Shown piece after piece: positions 52,631 through 60,804 of a DNA stretch of 64,000 bases. The number at the start of each line of letters is the position of its first letter. Within the stretch, counting starts at the first letter, position 1. The position numbers were made by a program, and so were the translations under genes. The notes under the pieces were generated by a model. That model was not told where the DNA came from. It did no database searches and worked only from the letters and a program-made list of their open reading frames with translations. The DNA is from Bacteroidota bacterium (GTDB taxonomy: Bacteria > Bacteroidota > Ignavibacteria > Kryptoniales > JAKASW01), in the NCBI GenBank assembly GCA_023381615.1, contig JAMCQL010000072.1, positions 1 through 64,000 of the forward strand, written 5' to 3'.

Positions 52631-53404
52631 ATGAAACGAAAATTCGATTTTATAGTGAAATCAAAAAACGGCTCGATAATCTTCGAGGACGAAAATATTA
52701 TTGTGATAAATAAGCCGCCCAATCTTCTCGTCCTTCCGGATAGGTACAATCACTCGCTTCCGAATCTGTACAATATGCTGAAGGAAGAATTTGGACAAAT
52801 ATTTGTGGTCCACCGGATAGACAAGGAGACAAGCGGTGTGATTGTCTTTGCGAAAGATGCTGAGACGCACGCGGCGTTGAACTCTCAATTTGAAGAGAGA
52901 GAAGTGGCGAAGACTTACGTTGCGATAGTCGTTGGCACGCCGACGGAGGCAGAAGGGAAAATCGACGCACCTATTTCCGAGAGCCAGACGCATCCGGGCG
53001 TGATGAAAGTGAACAGCAAACACGGCAAGCCTTCGGTTACAAATTATAGAGTTGTGGAAATGTTTGATGGCTACGCGCTTGTTGAAGCAAGGCCAGAGAG
53101 TGGACGCATGCACCAAATAAGAGTTCATCTTGCCTCGATTGGACTTCCTGTCATGTGCGATAAAGTCTACGGTGACGGGAAGCCGTTCTTTCTCTCGCAG
53201 GTTAAATCACGCTACTTTTCCGAGGGGGACGAGAAACCATTACTTTCACGAACCGCGCTTCACGCCGAATCGATTTCATTTGTTCATCCGACAACGAACG
53301 AGAATGTGTCTTTCACCGCAGAATTACCGAAGGATATGCGCTCTGTATTGAATTATTTACGAAAATTCAAGTCGCAAAAAGTAGCAGCTTTCGAACATGC
53401 CTGA
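52631..53404 (+). CDS. RluA-family RNA pseudouridine synthase
   Basis: The 257-residue protein has the motif VVHRIDKETSGVIVFAKD with the catalytic Asp, plus IVINKPPNLLVLP and RMHQIRVHLASIGLPVMCDK. It converts uridine to pseudouridine in rRNA or tRNA; the target is not predictable. ATG 52631 is used. Its end overlaps the enoyl-CoA hydratase start by 8 nt. Confidence 0.9.
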   Translation: MKRKFDFIVKSKNGSIIFEDENIIVINKPPNLLVLPDRYNHSLPNLYNMLKEEFGQIFVVHRIDKETSGVIVFAKDAETHAALNSQFEEREVAKTYVAIVVGTPTEAEGKIDAPISESQTHPGVMKVNSKHGKPSVTNYRVVEMFDGYALVEARPESGRMHQIRVHLASIGLPVMCDKVYGDGKPFFLSQVKSRYFSEGDEKPLLSRTALHAESISFVHPTTNENVSFTAELPKDMRSVLNYLRKFKSQKVAAFEHA

Positions 53405-54176
53405 AATTGAAACTATAAAAATCGAAGTTGAGAACGGAATCGGCAGACTTACATTGAATCGTCCGGACTCGCTCAACGCATTCAACGAGGAAATGACAGG
53501 CGAGATTCAGTCGGCGCTCAAGAGTTTTTCAAACGATGAAAATGTCCGCTGTGTTGGCATCACTGGAAGCGGGCGGGCGTTTTCTGCCGGACAGGATTTG
53601 AAGGAAATTGCGCCGGGTAGATCGTTTTCGGATTTCTTGAAGCGGCGTTATAATCCGATCATAAAACTCATTACATCTATGGAGAAACCTGTCGTCGCGC
53701 TCGTCAACGGAGTTGCCGCCGGCGCGGGAATGAGCCTCGCGCTTGCTTGCGATTTCAAGATTATGAACTCGAATGCAAAGTTCATCCAGGCTTTTGTTAA
53801 GATCGGGCTCGTGCCGGATTCGGGCTCAACATATTTTCTTCCGCGGCTTGTCGGATATACAAAGGCATTCGAGCTTGCTGCACTCGGAAATGAGATTTCG
53901 GCGGAAGAAGCGCTGAGCTTGGGAATTGTCAACCGCGTTTACACCGACGATAAATTTCTTGATGAATCCGAAAAAACGCTCGCGCTTTTTTCAAAAGGTC
54001 CCACTAAAGCTTATTCGCTCATAAAAAGAATGCTCAATTATTCTTCAAACACTTCACTCGAACAGAGTCTTGAATACGAGGCTTACATGCAAGAAATTGC
54101 CGGTCGGACGGAGGACGCCCAAGAAGCCGTAAAAGCTTTTGTTGAGAAGCGTCCGCCGGTTTTCAAAGGGAGATGA
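53397..54176 (+). CDS. Enoyl-CoA hydratase/isomerase (PaaG-like)
   Basis: The 259-residue crotonase-fold protein has GRLTLNRPDSLNAFNEEM, the oxyanion-hole segments RAFSAGQDLKEI and VNGVAAGAGMSLALACD, and the expected C-terminal VKAFVEKRPPVFKG. The residues around VGLVPDSGS (here IGLVPDSGST) resemble PaaG-type isomerases. It hydrates or isomerises an enoyl-CoA. It is followed by the oxygenase-like and dehydrogenase genes, so the three make one beta-oxidation-like module. Confidence 0.9.
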   Translation: MPEIETIKIEVENGIGRLTLNRPDSLNAFNEEMTGEIQSALKSFSNDENVRCVGITGSGRAFSAGQDLKEIAPGRSFSDFLKRRYNPIIKLITSMEKPVVALVNGVAAGAGMSLALACDFKIMNSNAKFIQAFVKIGLVPDSGSTYFLPRLVGYTKAFELAALGNEISAEEALSLGIVNRVYTDDKFLDESEKTLALFSKGPTKAYSLIKRMLNYSSNTSLEQSLEYEAYMQEIAGRTEDAQEAVKAFVEKRPPVFKGR

Positions 54177-54195
54177 TTTTGCCTGCGAGGCAAAA
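54177..54195. other. Perfect hairpin between the hydratase and oxygenase genes
   Basis: TTTTGCCT and AGGCAAAA form a perfect 8-bp stem with a GCG loop, directly after the hydratase stop codon. It may act as a processing or attenuation element that sets expression of the oxygenase and dehydrogenase genes. Confidence 0.4.
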
Positions 54196-54233
54196 ATGCG
54201 GCGGAGGAAGCTGAGGAGAATCGTCGCACAAAG

Positions 54234-55139
54234 ATGGAGAGGAGGAGAATTGTGGCGATAGAAAGCGATGTCCCGGTACGGAATTTATCGAGACTGCCCG
54301 ACGAGGAACGCGAGAAACGGATGTGGGAGAAAATTCAAAAGGGAGAATCAATAGAGAGCCCGGACGAGATGAGCGACGACTATTTCCAAAATCTTGTCAA
54401 TCTGATGCTTCAGCAAGCCGATTCCGAACTCGCCGGTGCGTTCGGTTACGTGCAATGGATAATGCAGGCGCCGACGACTGAAGAAAAACTCGCGGTTGCA
54501 AACATAGTGAAGAACGAGGTTCGCCGCGCGCGTGCAATATACAGACTTCTCGAAGACCTCGGCATCGATGCCGACTCACATGTTGCAAAACATGATTACA
54601 CTCTCCGTCTCGACTTGAAGTCTGACGAGTTGAAAGACAAGCGCGCGGCTGACGACAGGCGCGTGAATATTTTTTATTATCCGATAGACACATGGGCAGA
54701 TTTCGTGATGTTCCGGTTCTGCGTGGACCGCGGCGCCGGACATCAACTGGAGGATGTTCGCAAGTCCACTTACGGTCCGTGGAAAAGAGAAATCGAGCGC
54801 ATCTTCAAGGAAGAGATGATGCACGTGAACCACGGCGATTACTGGGTGAAGAAAATGGCGTTCGATCGTTCTACGAAATCGGAGATACAAGCAGTGTTGA
54901 ACAAATGGTATCTGCGCACGATGAATATTTTCGGAAGACCGAAAACTCATCGCAACCAGATCTACAGGAAGTACGGGCTTAAGCTGAGGGATAATGACGA
55001 AGTGCGAAAAGGATTTTCAGAAGAAGTCAGGTTGAAATGCAGCGAGTGGGGACTCAATCTCCCCGATTGGAAGCCCGAATGGAAAAAAATTGTCCAAGGG
55101 ACCCCTTTCGGGGAAGAAGACGGAGTCATATCAGGCTAA
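54234..55139 (+). CDS. PaaA-like diiron oxygenase subunit with one altered metal ligand
   Basis: The 301-residue protein aligns by eye with E. coli PaaA: QADSELAG (Glu65), WIMQAPT, KNEVRRARAIY, FYYPIDTWADF, the Asp165 helix and KEEMMHVNHG (Glu194, His197). PaaA is the catalytic subunit of phenylacetyl-CoA epoxidase. Family ligands are all present except one. The first ExxH (DEAGH in E. coli) reads Glu95-Val-Arg-Arg98, so a His ligand is Arg. No paaB, paaC, paaD or paaE is present. It abuts the dehydrogenase (TAATG). Activity may differ or be absent. Confidence 0.8.
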   Translation: MERRRIVAIESDVPVRNLSRLPDEEREKRMWEKIQKGESIESPDEMSDDYFQNLVNLMLQQADSELAGAFGYVQWIMQAPTTEEKLAVANIVKNEVRRARAIYRLLEDLGIDADSHVAKHDYTLRLDLKSDELKDKRAADDRRVNIFYYPIDTWADFVMFRFCVDRGAGHQLEDVRKSTYGPWKREIERIFKEEMMHVNHGDYWVKKMAFDRSTKSEIQAVLNKWYLRTMNIFGRPKTHRNQIYRKYGLKLRDNDEVRKGFSEEVRLKCSEWGLNLPDWKPEWKKIVQGTPFGEEDGVISG

Positions 55140-56344
55140 TGAAAGCAGTGGGCATTGCGGGTACGAGCACCATGGGTGCAGGTATTGCCATCACTTTCGC
55201 TCGGAGCGGATGGGATGTGCTGCTGTACGATGTTTCGAAAGAGATCGTCACGCGGTCGCTTGAGGTCATCAGCACGGAATTTCAGCGCGAGGCTGAGAAG
55301 GGAAGGATCAAACCTGAAGATGCACAGGCGTCGATAGCACGCATCCACCCGCGTACAGAGCTTTCCGATTTCTCCGAGGTGCATTTAGTGATTGAAGCGG
55401 TTACCGAGAATTTGAGCGTAAAAAAGGACGTGTTCGCGGAGCTCGATAAAATATGCGCGCTCAATGTACCGCTGACCTCGAATACTTCGAGTTTGTCTAT
55501 CGGCGCGATCGCGAACGGTTGTTCCGGTAGAAACAGAATCGCAGGGCTGCACTTCTTCAATCCAGCTCACAAAATGAAACTTGTCGAGGTGATAAGGACC
55601 GATTTTCTTTCCGAGGAAGTGCTGCTTGAACTCTCGCAGATTGTGCGGCAGATCGGAAAGACGCCGATCGTTGCGCGTGACACGCCTGGATTTGTGGTCA
55701 ACCGCTGCGCCCGCCATTTTTATCTCGAGCCGCTCCGCTTTTTGTCGGATCGGATCGGAAGCATCGAAGAGATTGACTATGCTTTCGAGTCGGCGAATTT
55801 CCCGATGGGACCGTTTAGGCTGCTTGACTTGGTTGGCATTGATCTAAACTTTCTCGTCTCGAAGTCGATCTATGAGCAATTTTTCCACGAGCCTCGATTC
55901 AGACCGGTCATCCTGCAGCAAAAGATGGTGGAGTCGGGACTTCTCGGCAGGAAAACGGGAGCTGGGTTCTACAATTACAGCGAGAAAGTGCCGCATGCTG
56001 TCGTAAAACTCGAACGGCGGGACGCTTTCATTAGCGAGACTCTTCGCGAAATGGCGCACAAGATTTCTGAAAGACTCGATGTAAAGAATCCACTTAACGG
56101 CAGTCAGCAGCTAATACTTGCACGAACAATATCAACGATAGTGAACGAAGCATATTTTATGTTGGAAGAAGGAGTTGCGAGCGAAGAAGACATTGACCTT
56201 GCAATGAAATTAGGAACAAATTATCCGAAAGGCCCGCTGCAGTTTTCGGAGTCAATTGGAAAGTATTTGATCGCAGAGTTTCTCCAGATTATGCGTCGTG
56301 CTTATGGCGATGCCTACCGGCCAAGCCCTTTGTTGTCATACTAA
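55139..56344 (+). CDS. 3-hydroxyacyl-CoA dehydrogenase (PaaH/Hbd-like)
   Basis: The 401-residue protein has the NAD motif VGIAGTSTMGAGIAITFAR, the signature GLHFFNPAHKMKLVEVI and PGFVVNRCARHFYLEPLRFL. A second C-terminal dehydrogenase domain (TIVNEAYFMLEEGVASEEDI) is fused, as in PaaH-like enzymes. It oxidises 3-hydroxyacyl-CoA with NAD+. It starts on the last base of the oxygenase gene stop (TAATG), so the two proteins are made together. Confidence 0.92.
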   Translation: MKAVGIAGTSTMGAGIAITFARSGWDVLLYDVSKEIVTRSLEVISTEFQREAEKGRIKPEDAQASIARIHPRTELSDFSEVHLVIEAVTENLSVKKDVFAELDKICALNVPLTSNTSSLSIGAIANGCSGRNRIAGLHFFNPAHKMKLVEVIRTDFLSEEVLLELSQIVRQIGKTPIVARDTPGFVVNRCARHFYLEPLRFLSDRIGSIEEIDYAFESANFPMGPFRLLDLVGIDLNFLVSKSIYEQFFHEPRFRPVILQQKMVESGLLGRKTGAGFYNYSEKVPHAVVKLERRDAFISETLREMAHKISERLDVKNPLNGSQQLILARTISTIVNEAYFMLEEGVASEEDIDLAMKLGTNYPKGPLQFSESIGKYLIAEFLQIMRRAYGDAYRPSPLLSY

Positions 56345-56356
56345 AAGGAGATAAAG

Positions 56357-56887
56357 ATGCATGCGAATCGTTTGTCGTACTTTCTTGTTCTTCTCTTTTC
56401 CTCAGCCGCGGCAGCACAGCCTCAAATAATTCATTTCAAACAGTTGCAGCAATTTCTTCCGCAAGGTGACTATGAAACTTATACTTGCGGAAAACCAACC
56501 GGCGAGACCGCTTCGATGATGGGCTTCTCCACATCATGGGCGCAGGTGATTTACCGTTACTCGACCGATTCAATCAGCAGCACAATATCGGTAAAGATTA
56601 CAGACATGCTGAACATACCCTCTTACATGTCGGTATCCGGCGATGTCGATAAGGAAACCGAAACGGGTTATGAAAAAACTGTCCTGTACAAGAACATAAA
56701 AGTGCTTGAGACTTTCGACAGCACTTCTCAGGAAGCCAAGCTGCAGCTTCCTTTCGCGGACAGATTTCTAATCGAGATCACCGGCAACAATATTCCCGGC
56801 ACAAAATCACTTTATGGTCTGCTTGACAAAACGAACCTTGAAGGATTGGACAAATCTATCCCCCCTGCCGGTTCTCAAAAGAAATGA
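56357..56887 (+). CDS. Secreted protein, unknown
   Basis: The 176-residue protein has a signal peptide (LSYFLVLLFSSAAAAQ). The mature part is beta-rich with a repeated KITDMLNIPSYMSVSGDVD-like pattern and no Cys pair. AAGGAG precedes the start, 12 nt after the dehydrogenase stop. I do not recognise a family. A membrane or surface role is inferred only from export. Confidence 0.7.
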   Translation: MHANRLSYFLVLLFSSAAAAQPQIIHFKQLQQFLPQGDYETYTCGKPTGETASMMGFSTSWAQVIYRYSTDSISSTISVKITDMLNIPSYMSVSGDVDKETETGYEKTVLYKNIKVLETFDSTSQEAKLQLPFADRFLIEITGNNIPGTKSLYGLLDKTNLEGLDKSIPPAGSQKK

Positions 56888-56937
56888 TTTCAGGAATTTC
56901 GACAATTGTCAGATTAAGTTAATCAAGGAGAGAACAA

Positions 56938-57423
56938 ATGAACTGGTTTGCCGTATCGTTATTTTTTCATTTAATCGGTGTAGGAATGATCTTCACGGTT
57001 CTAATCGCCGGACCGATCATAGAAGCGAATTACAGGTGGGAGAACGACTTAAGAATGAAACAGCACGCTGCAAAGTTATTGCGGAGCGTCGGGCTCCTTT
57101 CTCCGTTTGGTGCGCTCGTGCTTGTGCTCAGTGGAATTGCGAATATGGTTGTAAAGAACATCACTTTTGCAAATCTTTTCGGAAGCGCGGCGTGGCTCGG
57201 TATGAAGCTTATACTTTTCATTGTTCTGCTCACAATCGGAATGACAACGAGTCCGAAAATTGCGAGACAACGCGCGATGCTGCTCGAGCAGATGAACCAG
57301 CTTAATCCGCCGGAAGACGTTAACGACAAGATGTCATCTCTCAACAGCACGCAGACAATTTCCTTTCTTGTGCAATGGATACTTGTCCTATTGATTTTAC
57401 TTTTAACTCTTTTCAAACCTTGA
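56938..57423 (+). CDS. Four-helix integral membrane protein (DUF2269-like)
   Basis: The 161-residue protein has four predicted membrane segments (MNWFAVSLFFHLIGVGMIFT, then about residues 51-70, 85-103 and 137-158), with a His in the first helix near the start. The arrangement recalls DUF2269 and related CopD-type proteins. AAGGAG precedes ATG 56938. Its function is unknown. Confidence 0.65.
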   Translation: MNWFAVSLFFHLIGVGMIFTVLIAGPIIEANYRWENDLRMKQHAAKLLRSVGLLSPFGALVLVLSGIANMVVKNITFANLFGSAAWLGMKLILFIVLLTIGMTTSPKIARQRAMLLEQMNQLNPPEDVNDKMSSLNSTQTISFLVQWILVLLILLLTLFKP

Positions 57424-57529
57424 AATTATTCTACAAAGATTTTTACCCTCATCCTCGACGGGCAAGGGCAAGTGTAAGTAATAGCCAAAGATGAGTCTGA
57501 AGAACTTAAACTTGTAAAGGAGTTGTAAG

Positions 57530-57997
57530 ATGAATTCCAAGACAGCCGCGTTACTTCGTAAATATGAAAATGCGCCGGGCGAACTGATCGAGTCGGTCAA
57601 TGGTTTGTCGGATGCGGAACTCAATAAACGCCTTGCGCCGAAAAAATGGAGCATCAGGCAGCAAGTTCACCACCTTGCCGACGCAGAAGTGAATTTTGTT
57701 CAGAGGATGAAAAAGATCATCGCGGAAGAAAATCCGCTCATTACTCCTTTTGATCAGGACAAATGGGCGGCGAAATTTTCATACGACAAATCTCCGGTGG
57801 AAGGTTCCGTCGCGCTTTTCTACACACTGCGTGCGTCGATGGTGCCGGTGTTGAAAAAGCTTAGCGACAAAGATTTTATGAGAACTGGCGTCCATGCGGA
57901 GAACGGGAAAGTGACTTTGTTCGATATCCTCGAGCACGCGGTTGAACATACAGAACACCATTTTAAAATGATCGAAAAAAGTAAAAAGAAAATTTGA
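57530..57997 (+). CDS. DinB-family protein
   Basis: The 155-residue four-helix protein shows KKWSIRQQVHHLADAEVNFV near the middle and HAVEHTEHHFKMIEK at the C-terminus, giving the three His of the DinB metal site. Members include bacillithiol or thiol transferases and many unassigned proteins. AAGGAG lies shortly before the ATG. Substrate unknown. Confidence 0.85.
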   Translation: MNSKTAALLRKYENAPGELIESVNGLSDAELNKRLAPKKWSIRQQVHHLADAEVNFVQRMKKIIAEENPLITPFDQDKWAAKFSYDKSPVEGSVALFYTLRASMVPVLKKLSDKDFMRTGVHAENGKVTLFDILEHAVEHTEHHFKMIEKSKKKI

Positions 57998-58305
57998 AAT
58001 TTAAATATGAGATAAATCTCAAATTACAAACTTCAAACAAATTCCAAATAATACTAGTGTAGTGTCTCGTAAATGTCTTATACTCGTTCCCATGCTCGGA
58101 GTTTATCCCTGCCCTTGGCGGGATGGGAACGCAATGCTGGCGCTCCGCGCCCGATATCGTTGCCATTTTCTTGCGCGGAGCGCAAAATCTGTGTTCCCAC
58201 GGTCTCCGTGGGAACAAGAAGAAAACTTAGGCAGCCCGCCGCGGGCGGGTCGCGGACTTTCACAATAATGATGTTGCAGCCTGACAACCTTTTCAAGGAG
58301 AATTA
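57998..58305. repeat. Intergenic repeat cluster (GTTCCCA type)
   Basis: No gene is seen. CGTTCCCATGC (58085) pairs with GGGATGGGAACG (58119-58130). GCGCTCCGCGC and GCGCGGAGCGC pair around a short spacer. The perfect 23-mer hairpin 58193-58215 is identical to the one at 1392-1414. A CCGCC/GGCGG hairpin follows at 58235-58250. Confidence 0.7.
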
Positions 58306-59328
58306 ATGGGAACGAAAACAATTTTGATAACCGGCGCGAACGGAGAAATCGGGCATGGACTCATTTCACATTTTGCGGAACATGATGGGGTAAAAGTAGT
58401 TGGGGTCGATCTCAATCCGCTCGACGACACCACGCGCACCAAATGCTTCAAGAGTTTCACGGGCGATATCTTAGACAAGAGATTTCTTGACTCGCTCTCG
58501 ACGGGTTTCGACTTCGACAGCATTTATCATCTTGCTGCTCTCTTGTCGACCCGGGCCGAGCGCCAGCCGACCCTTGCCCACAAGGTGAATGTCGATGGGA
58601 CACTCAATCTCCTCGAGATGACAGTAACGCAGTCGCGATTACAGGGAAGAGAGATCAAGTTTATCTATCCGAGTTCTATCGCGGTTTACGGACTTCCCGA
58701 TCTTCCGACAAAACACAAAGTCGGGAAGATAAAAGAGGAAGAATGGACCGAGCCGAGAACGATGTACGGAATTAACAAGCTTTATTGCGAGAAGCTCGGA
58801 AGGTATTACACGCATTTCTACCGTCAGCTCGATGCTGAGCCGATGGCGGGATATGTCGACTTCCGCGGTGTGAGATTTCCGGGACTTATAAGCGCCCTCA
58901 CTCTTCCCACCGGCGGGACGAGCGACTTTGCTCCGGAAATGGTTCATCAGGCAGCCAAGGGAGAACCATACACATGCTTCGTTAGGGAAGACACGACAAT
59001 TCCATTCATGGCGATGCCGGATGCGATCACCGCGCTGCTTAAGCTCGATGCCGCTTCGCGCGAGAAGCTCGGAAGGGAAGTTTACAACGTCGGTTCGTTC
59101 AGTCCATCCGCAAGCGAGCTCAACAATCGGGTCAAGAAGGCGTTTGCGTCATCAGATGTGAACTTCAAGCCTGATTTGAAAAGGCAGGCGATTCTTGATA
59201 GCTGGCCTGAGGACGTTGACGATTCCGAGGCGCGGAAAGATTGGGGCTGGAAACCGGCGTACGGTTTCGAAAGGGCGTTTGAAGAATACCTGGTACCGGC
59301 GGTGACGAGGTTTTACATGTCGAAGTAA
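58306..59328 (+). CDS. NAD-dependent epimerase/dehydratase, L-threonine 3-dehydrogenase-like
   Basis: The 340-residue extended SDR has ILITGANGEIGHGLISHF, the YxxxK pair in MYGINKLYCEKLGRYY and STLLSTRAER-like (AALLSTRAER). The C-terminal GGTSDFAPEMVHQAAKGEPY and FMAMPDAITALLKL are features of the threonine dehydrogenase (UDP-glucose 4-epimerase-like Tdh) group. It would oxidise L-threonine to 2-amino-3-ketobutyrate. AAGGAG precedes the ATG. A sugar-nucleotide substrate cannot be excluded. Confidence 0.8.
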   Translation: MGTKTILITGANGEIGHGLISHFAEHDGVKVVGVDLNPLDDTTRTKCFKSFTGDILDKRFLDSLSTGFDFDSIYHLAALLSTRAERQPTLAHKVNVDGTLNLLEMTVTQSRLQGREIKFIYPSSIAVYGLPDLPTKHKVGKIKEEEWTEPRTMYGINKLYCEKLGRYYTHFYRQLDAEPMAGYVDFRGVRFPGLISALTLPTGGTSDFAPEMVHQAAKGEPYTCFVREDTTIPFMAMPDAITALLKLDAASREKLGREVYNVGSFSPSASELNNRVKKAFASSDVNFKPDLKRQAILDSWPEDVDDSEARKDWGWKPAYGFERAFEEYLVPAVTRFYMSK

Positions 59329-59682
59329 GACAACGGAGACAGGAGAAGGGAGAAAGGAAAAAGGAGGACGGAAAACGGAAACTGGAGGCTGGGGACGGAA
59401 AGCCGAAAGCGGGTAACACCTTCTGATGGATTACGAAAGCGGGGTGATTTTTGTTGATTTCAAAAATATGTTGGTCTATATTTCGGCAAGGATATTCGGT
59501 CAAAAGAATCGTGAAAGCTATTATGATTGCGTGTGCGATGAACTCATGTGGGAGGGGATCAATAGCGTCTAAAATAAAGGCGCCGCAGGAGAACTGGGGC
59601 AAGGCTGAAAGCCCAAAGGTTCCCGTGGACCGGAATACTACTTCTCAGAAGAATCCTTCGGATATAATTGGGAGAGTCGGTT
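59329..59682. other. Intergenic region with polypurine track
   Basis: Right after the SDR stop is a G/A-rich low-complexity track (59336-59400) made of GGAGACAGGAGAAGG-like words; its complement style also occurs at 26572-26605. A possible 48-residue open frame is listed separately. No other gene is seen. Confidence 0.5.
59426..59572 (+). CDS. Possible small ORF or gene fragment
   Basis: This 48-residue frame begins MDYESGVIFVDFKNMLVYIS and ends CVCDELMWEGINSV. The composition is protein-like, but there is no clear ribosome site and no family is recognised. It may be a fragment of a larger lost gene at the edge of the CRISPR-Cas locus. Confidence 0.25.
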   Translation: MDYESGVIFVDFKNMLVYISARIFGQKNRESYYDCVCDELMWEGINSV

Positions 59683-59724
59683 ATGTTTTTTGCTCATTCG
59701 GAAAATGAAAAAGGAAAGAATTGA
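59683..59724 (+). pseudogene. Relic of a cas3 5' end
   Basis: The 14-codon frame reads MFFAHSENEKGKN and then TGA. AHSENEKG is the N-terminal motif of the intact cas3 downstream (FYAHSENEKGERHEL). At nucleotide level 24 of 28 bases match (59692-59719 versus 60841-60868). The relic is cut off exactly where the next gene begins (TTGA overlap). Confidence 0.7.
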
Positions 59725-60776
59725 AAGCGATAGTACCCACAGTCCCAGCTTCTGTCTGGAAGGAACTCTACTCTGCTGCACAAAAATTCAACTCCCTTCA
59801 GCCGTGGAATATCCTTGACGACAGAGATCTTATTTGCGTTCGCAACCCATCAAGCGGTGAAACGGGATTCGGCGGCGTTATGGGAAGCGGCGGCGAGCTT
59901 TTCGGATTCGTTCTGTACCGCGAGGCGGAAGGATTCCATATCTACCGCCGGACGATCCAGGGAGAGATTGACCGGGAAAATGACGACCTCTTTGAGATGC
60001 AGAATAGTCTGAATTTTGAACTCGGCCCTCGCAGCAATATGATGCCCGAGGACTTTGCGGTGATGAAGCAGCTGGATCTCTCTTTCAAGGGGAAGAATGC
60101 GTGGCCTGAGTTCAGGAGCATGGTATCGGGATACGCGCCCTGGTTTCTGACGGAGCCCGAAGCACGCTTTCTGACGCTCGGCATTAACGCGGCATGCTGG
60201 CATCACGATCGCGTGCAGAGAGGCGAGGTTGGAGAATCGATTCGAGATGATGAATGCCTCATGTACACTCCCGTCGAAGGATCCCAGACGGAGTTTCGTT
60301 CGGAGTGGGAGCCGCTGCCCGTGTATGAGAAGAAACCGTTGAAGCCGCCGGTTTTGAATTTAGGTGTGATCAGCTCGATCAAGGCGAAGAAGCTGAAGCC
60401 CGACTCGGAGTGGGAAGCGGATGCGTTTTTCCTTCCCATGCCTGTCATGGACCGTGACCGGCCTTATTTTGCCCGGACCGCAGTGGCATGCCAGCAGGTA
60501 TCGGGGTTTGTGTTCGACATGATCACGGCCTCCCCGGAAATCCCGCAATATCAATTGCTGGCGGACACGATTTGCTCGTCCATAGAGAAATCCGGATTTA
60601 AACCGGATGCGATCTTCGTCAGGAATGAGGAGTTTGCATCTGCCCTGGCGCCGTTGTCAAACGTGCTCGGGATTCAGGTGCGCAGCCGCAAGAATCTCTC
60701 TTCGATTGAAATGCTCAAGGAGTCGATGCTGAGCTATATGATGGGTGAAGAGAAGGGGCGGAGAGGGAAAAGATGA
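59721..60776 (+). CDS. DUF7309/DUF6930-like protein in front of cas3
   Basis: The 351-residue protein starts with TTG after AAAGGAAAG. The N-terminal half (FNSLQPWNILDDRDLICV, GFGGVMGSGGELFGFVLYRE) resembles DUF7309. The C-terminal half (RPYFARTAVACQQVSGFV, AIFVRNEEFASALAPLSN) resembles DUF6930. Family names are from memory. It has no signal peptide or membrane segment. It lies 28 nt before cas3 and directly behind the cas3 relic, so it looks inserted at the front of a type I-C locus. Function unknown. Confidence 0.7.
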   Translation: MKAIVPTVPASVWKELYSAAQKFNSLQPWNILDDRDLICVRNPSSGETGFGGVMGSGGELFGFVLYREAEGFHIYRRTIQGEIDRENDDLFEMQNSLNFELGPRSNMMPEDFAVMKQLDLSFKGKNAWPEFRSMVSGYAPWFLTEPEARFLTLGINAACWHHDRVQRGEVGESIRDDECLMYTPVEGSQTEFRSEWEPLPVYEKKPLKPPVLNLGVISSIKAKKLKPDSEWEADAFFLPMPVMDRDRPYFARTAVACQQVSGFVFDMITASPEIPQYQLLADTICSSIEKSGFKPDAIFVRNEEFASALAPLSNVLGIQVRSRKNLSSIEMLKESMLSYMMGEEKGRRGKR

Positions 60777-60804
60777 TTGTGGTTGTGAGAATAGGGGAAG
60801 ACAG

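Noticed and set aside
58062-58321. Several short frames in the repeat cluster at 58.1 kb
   Set aside because: They are translations of hairpin repeats.
59336-59400. Polypurine track as a CRISPR leader
   Set aside because: It lies upstream of cas3 without any adjacent repeat array, and similar tracks occur elsewhere.
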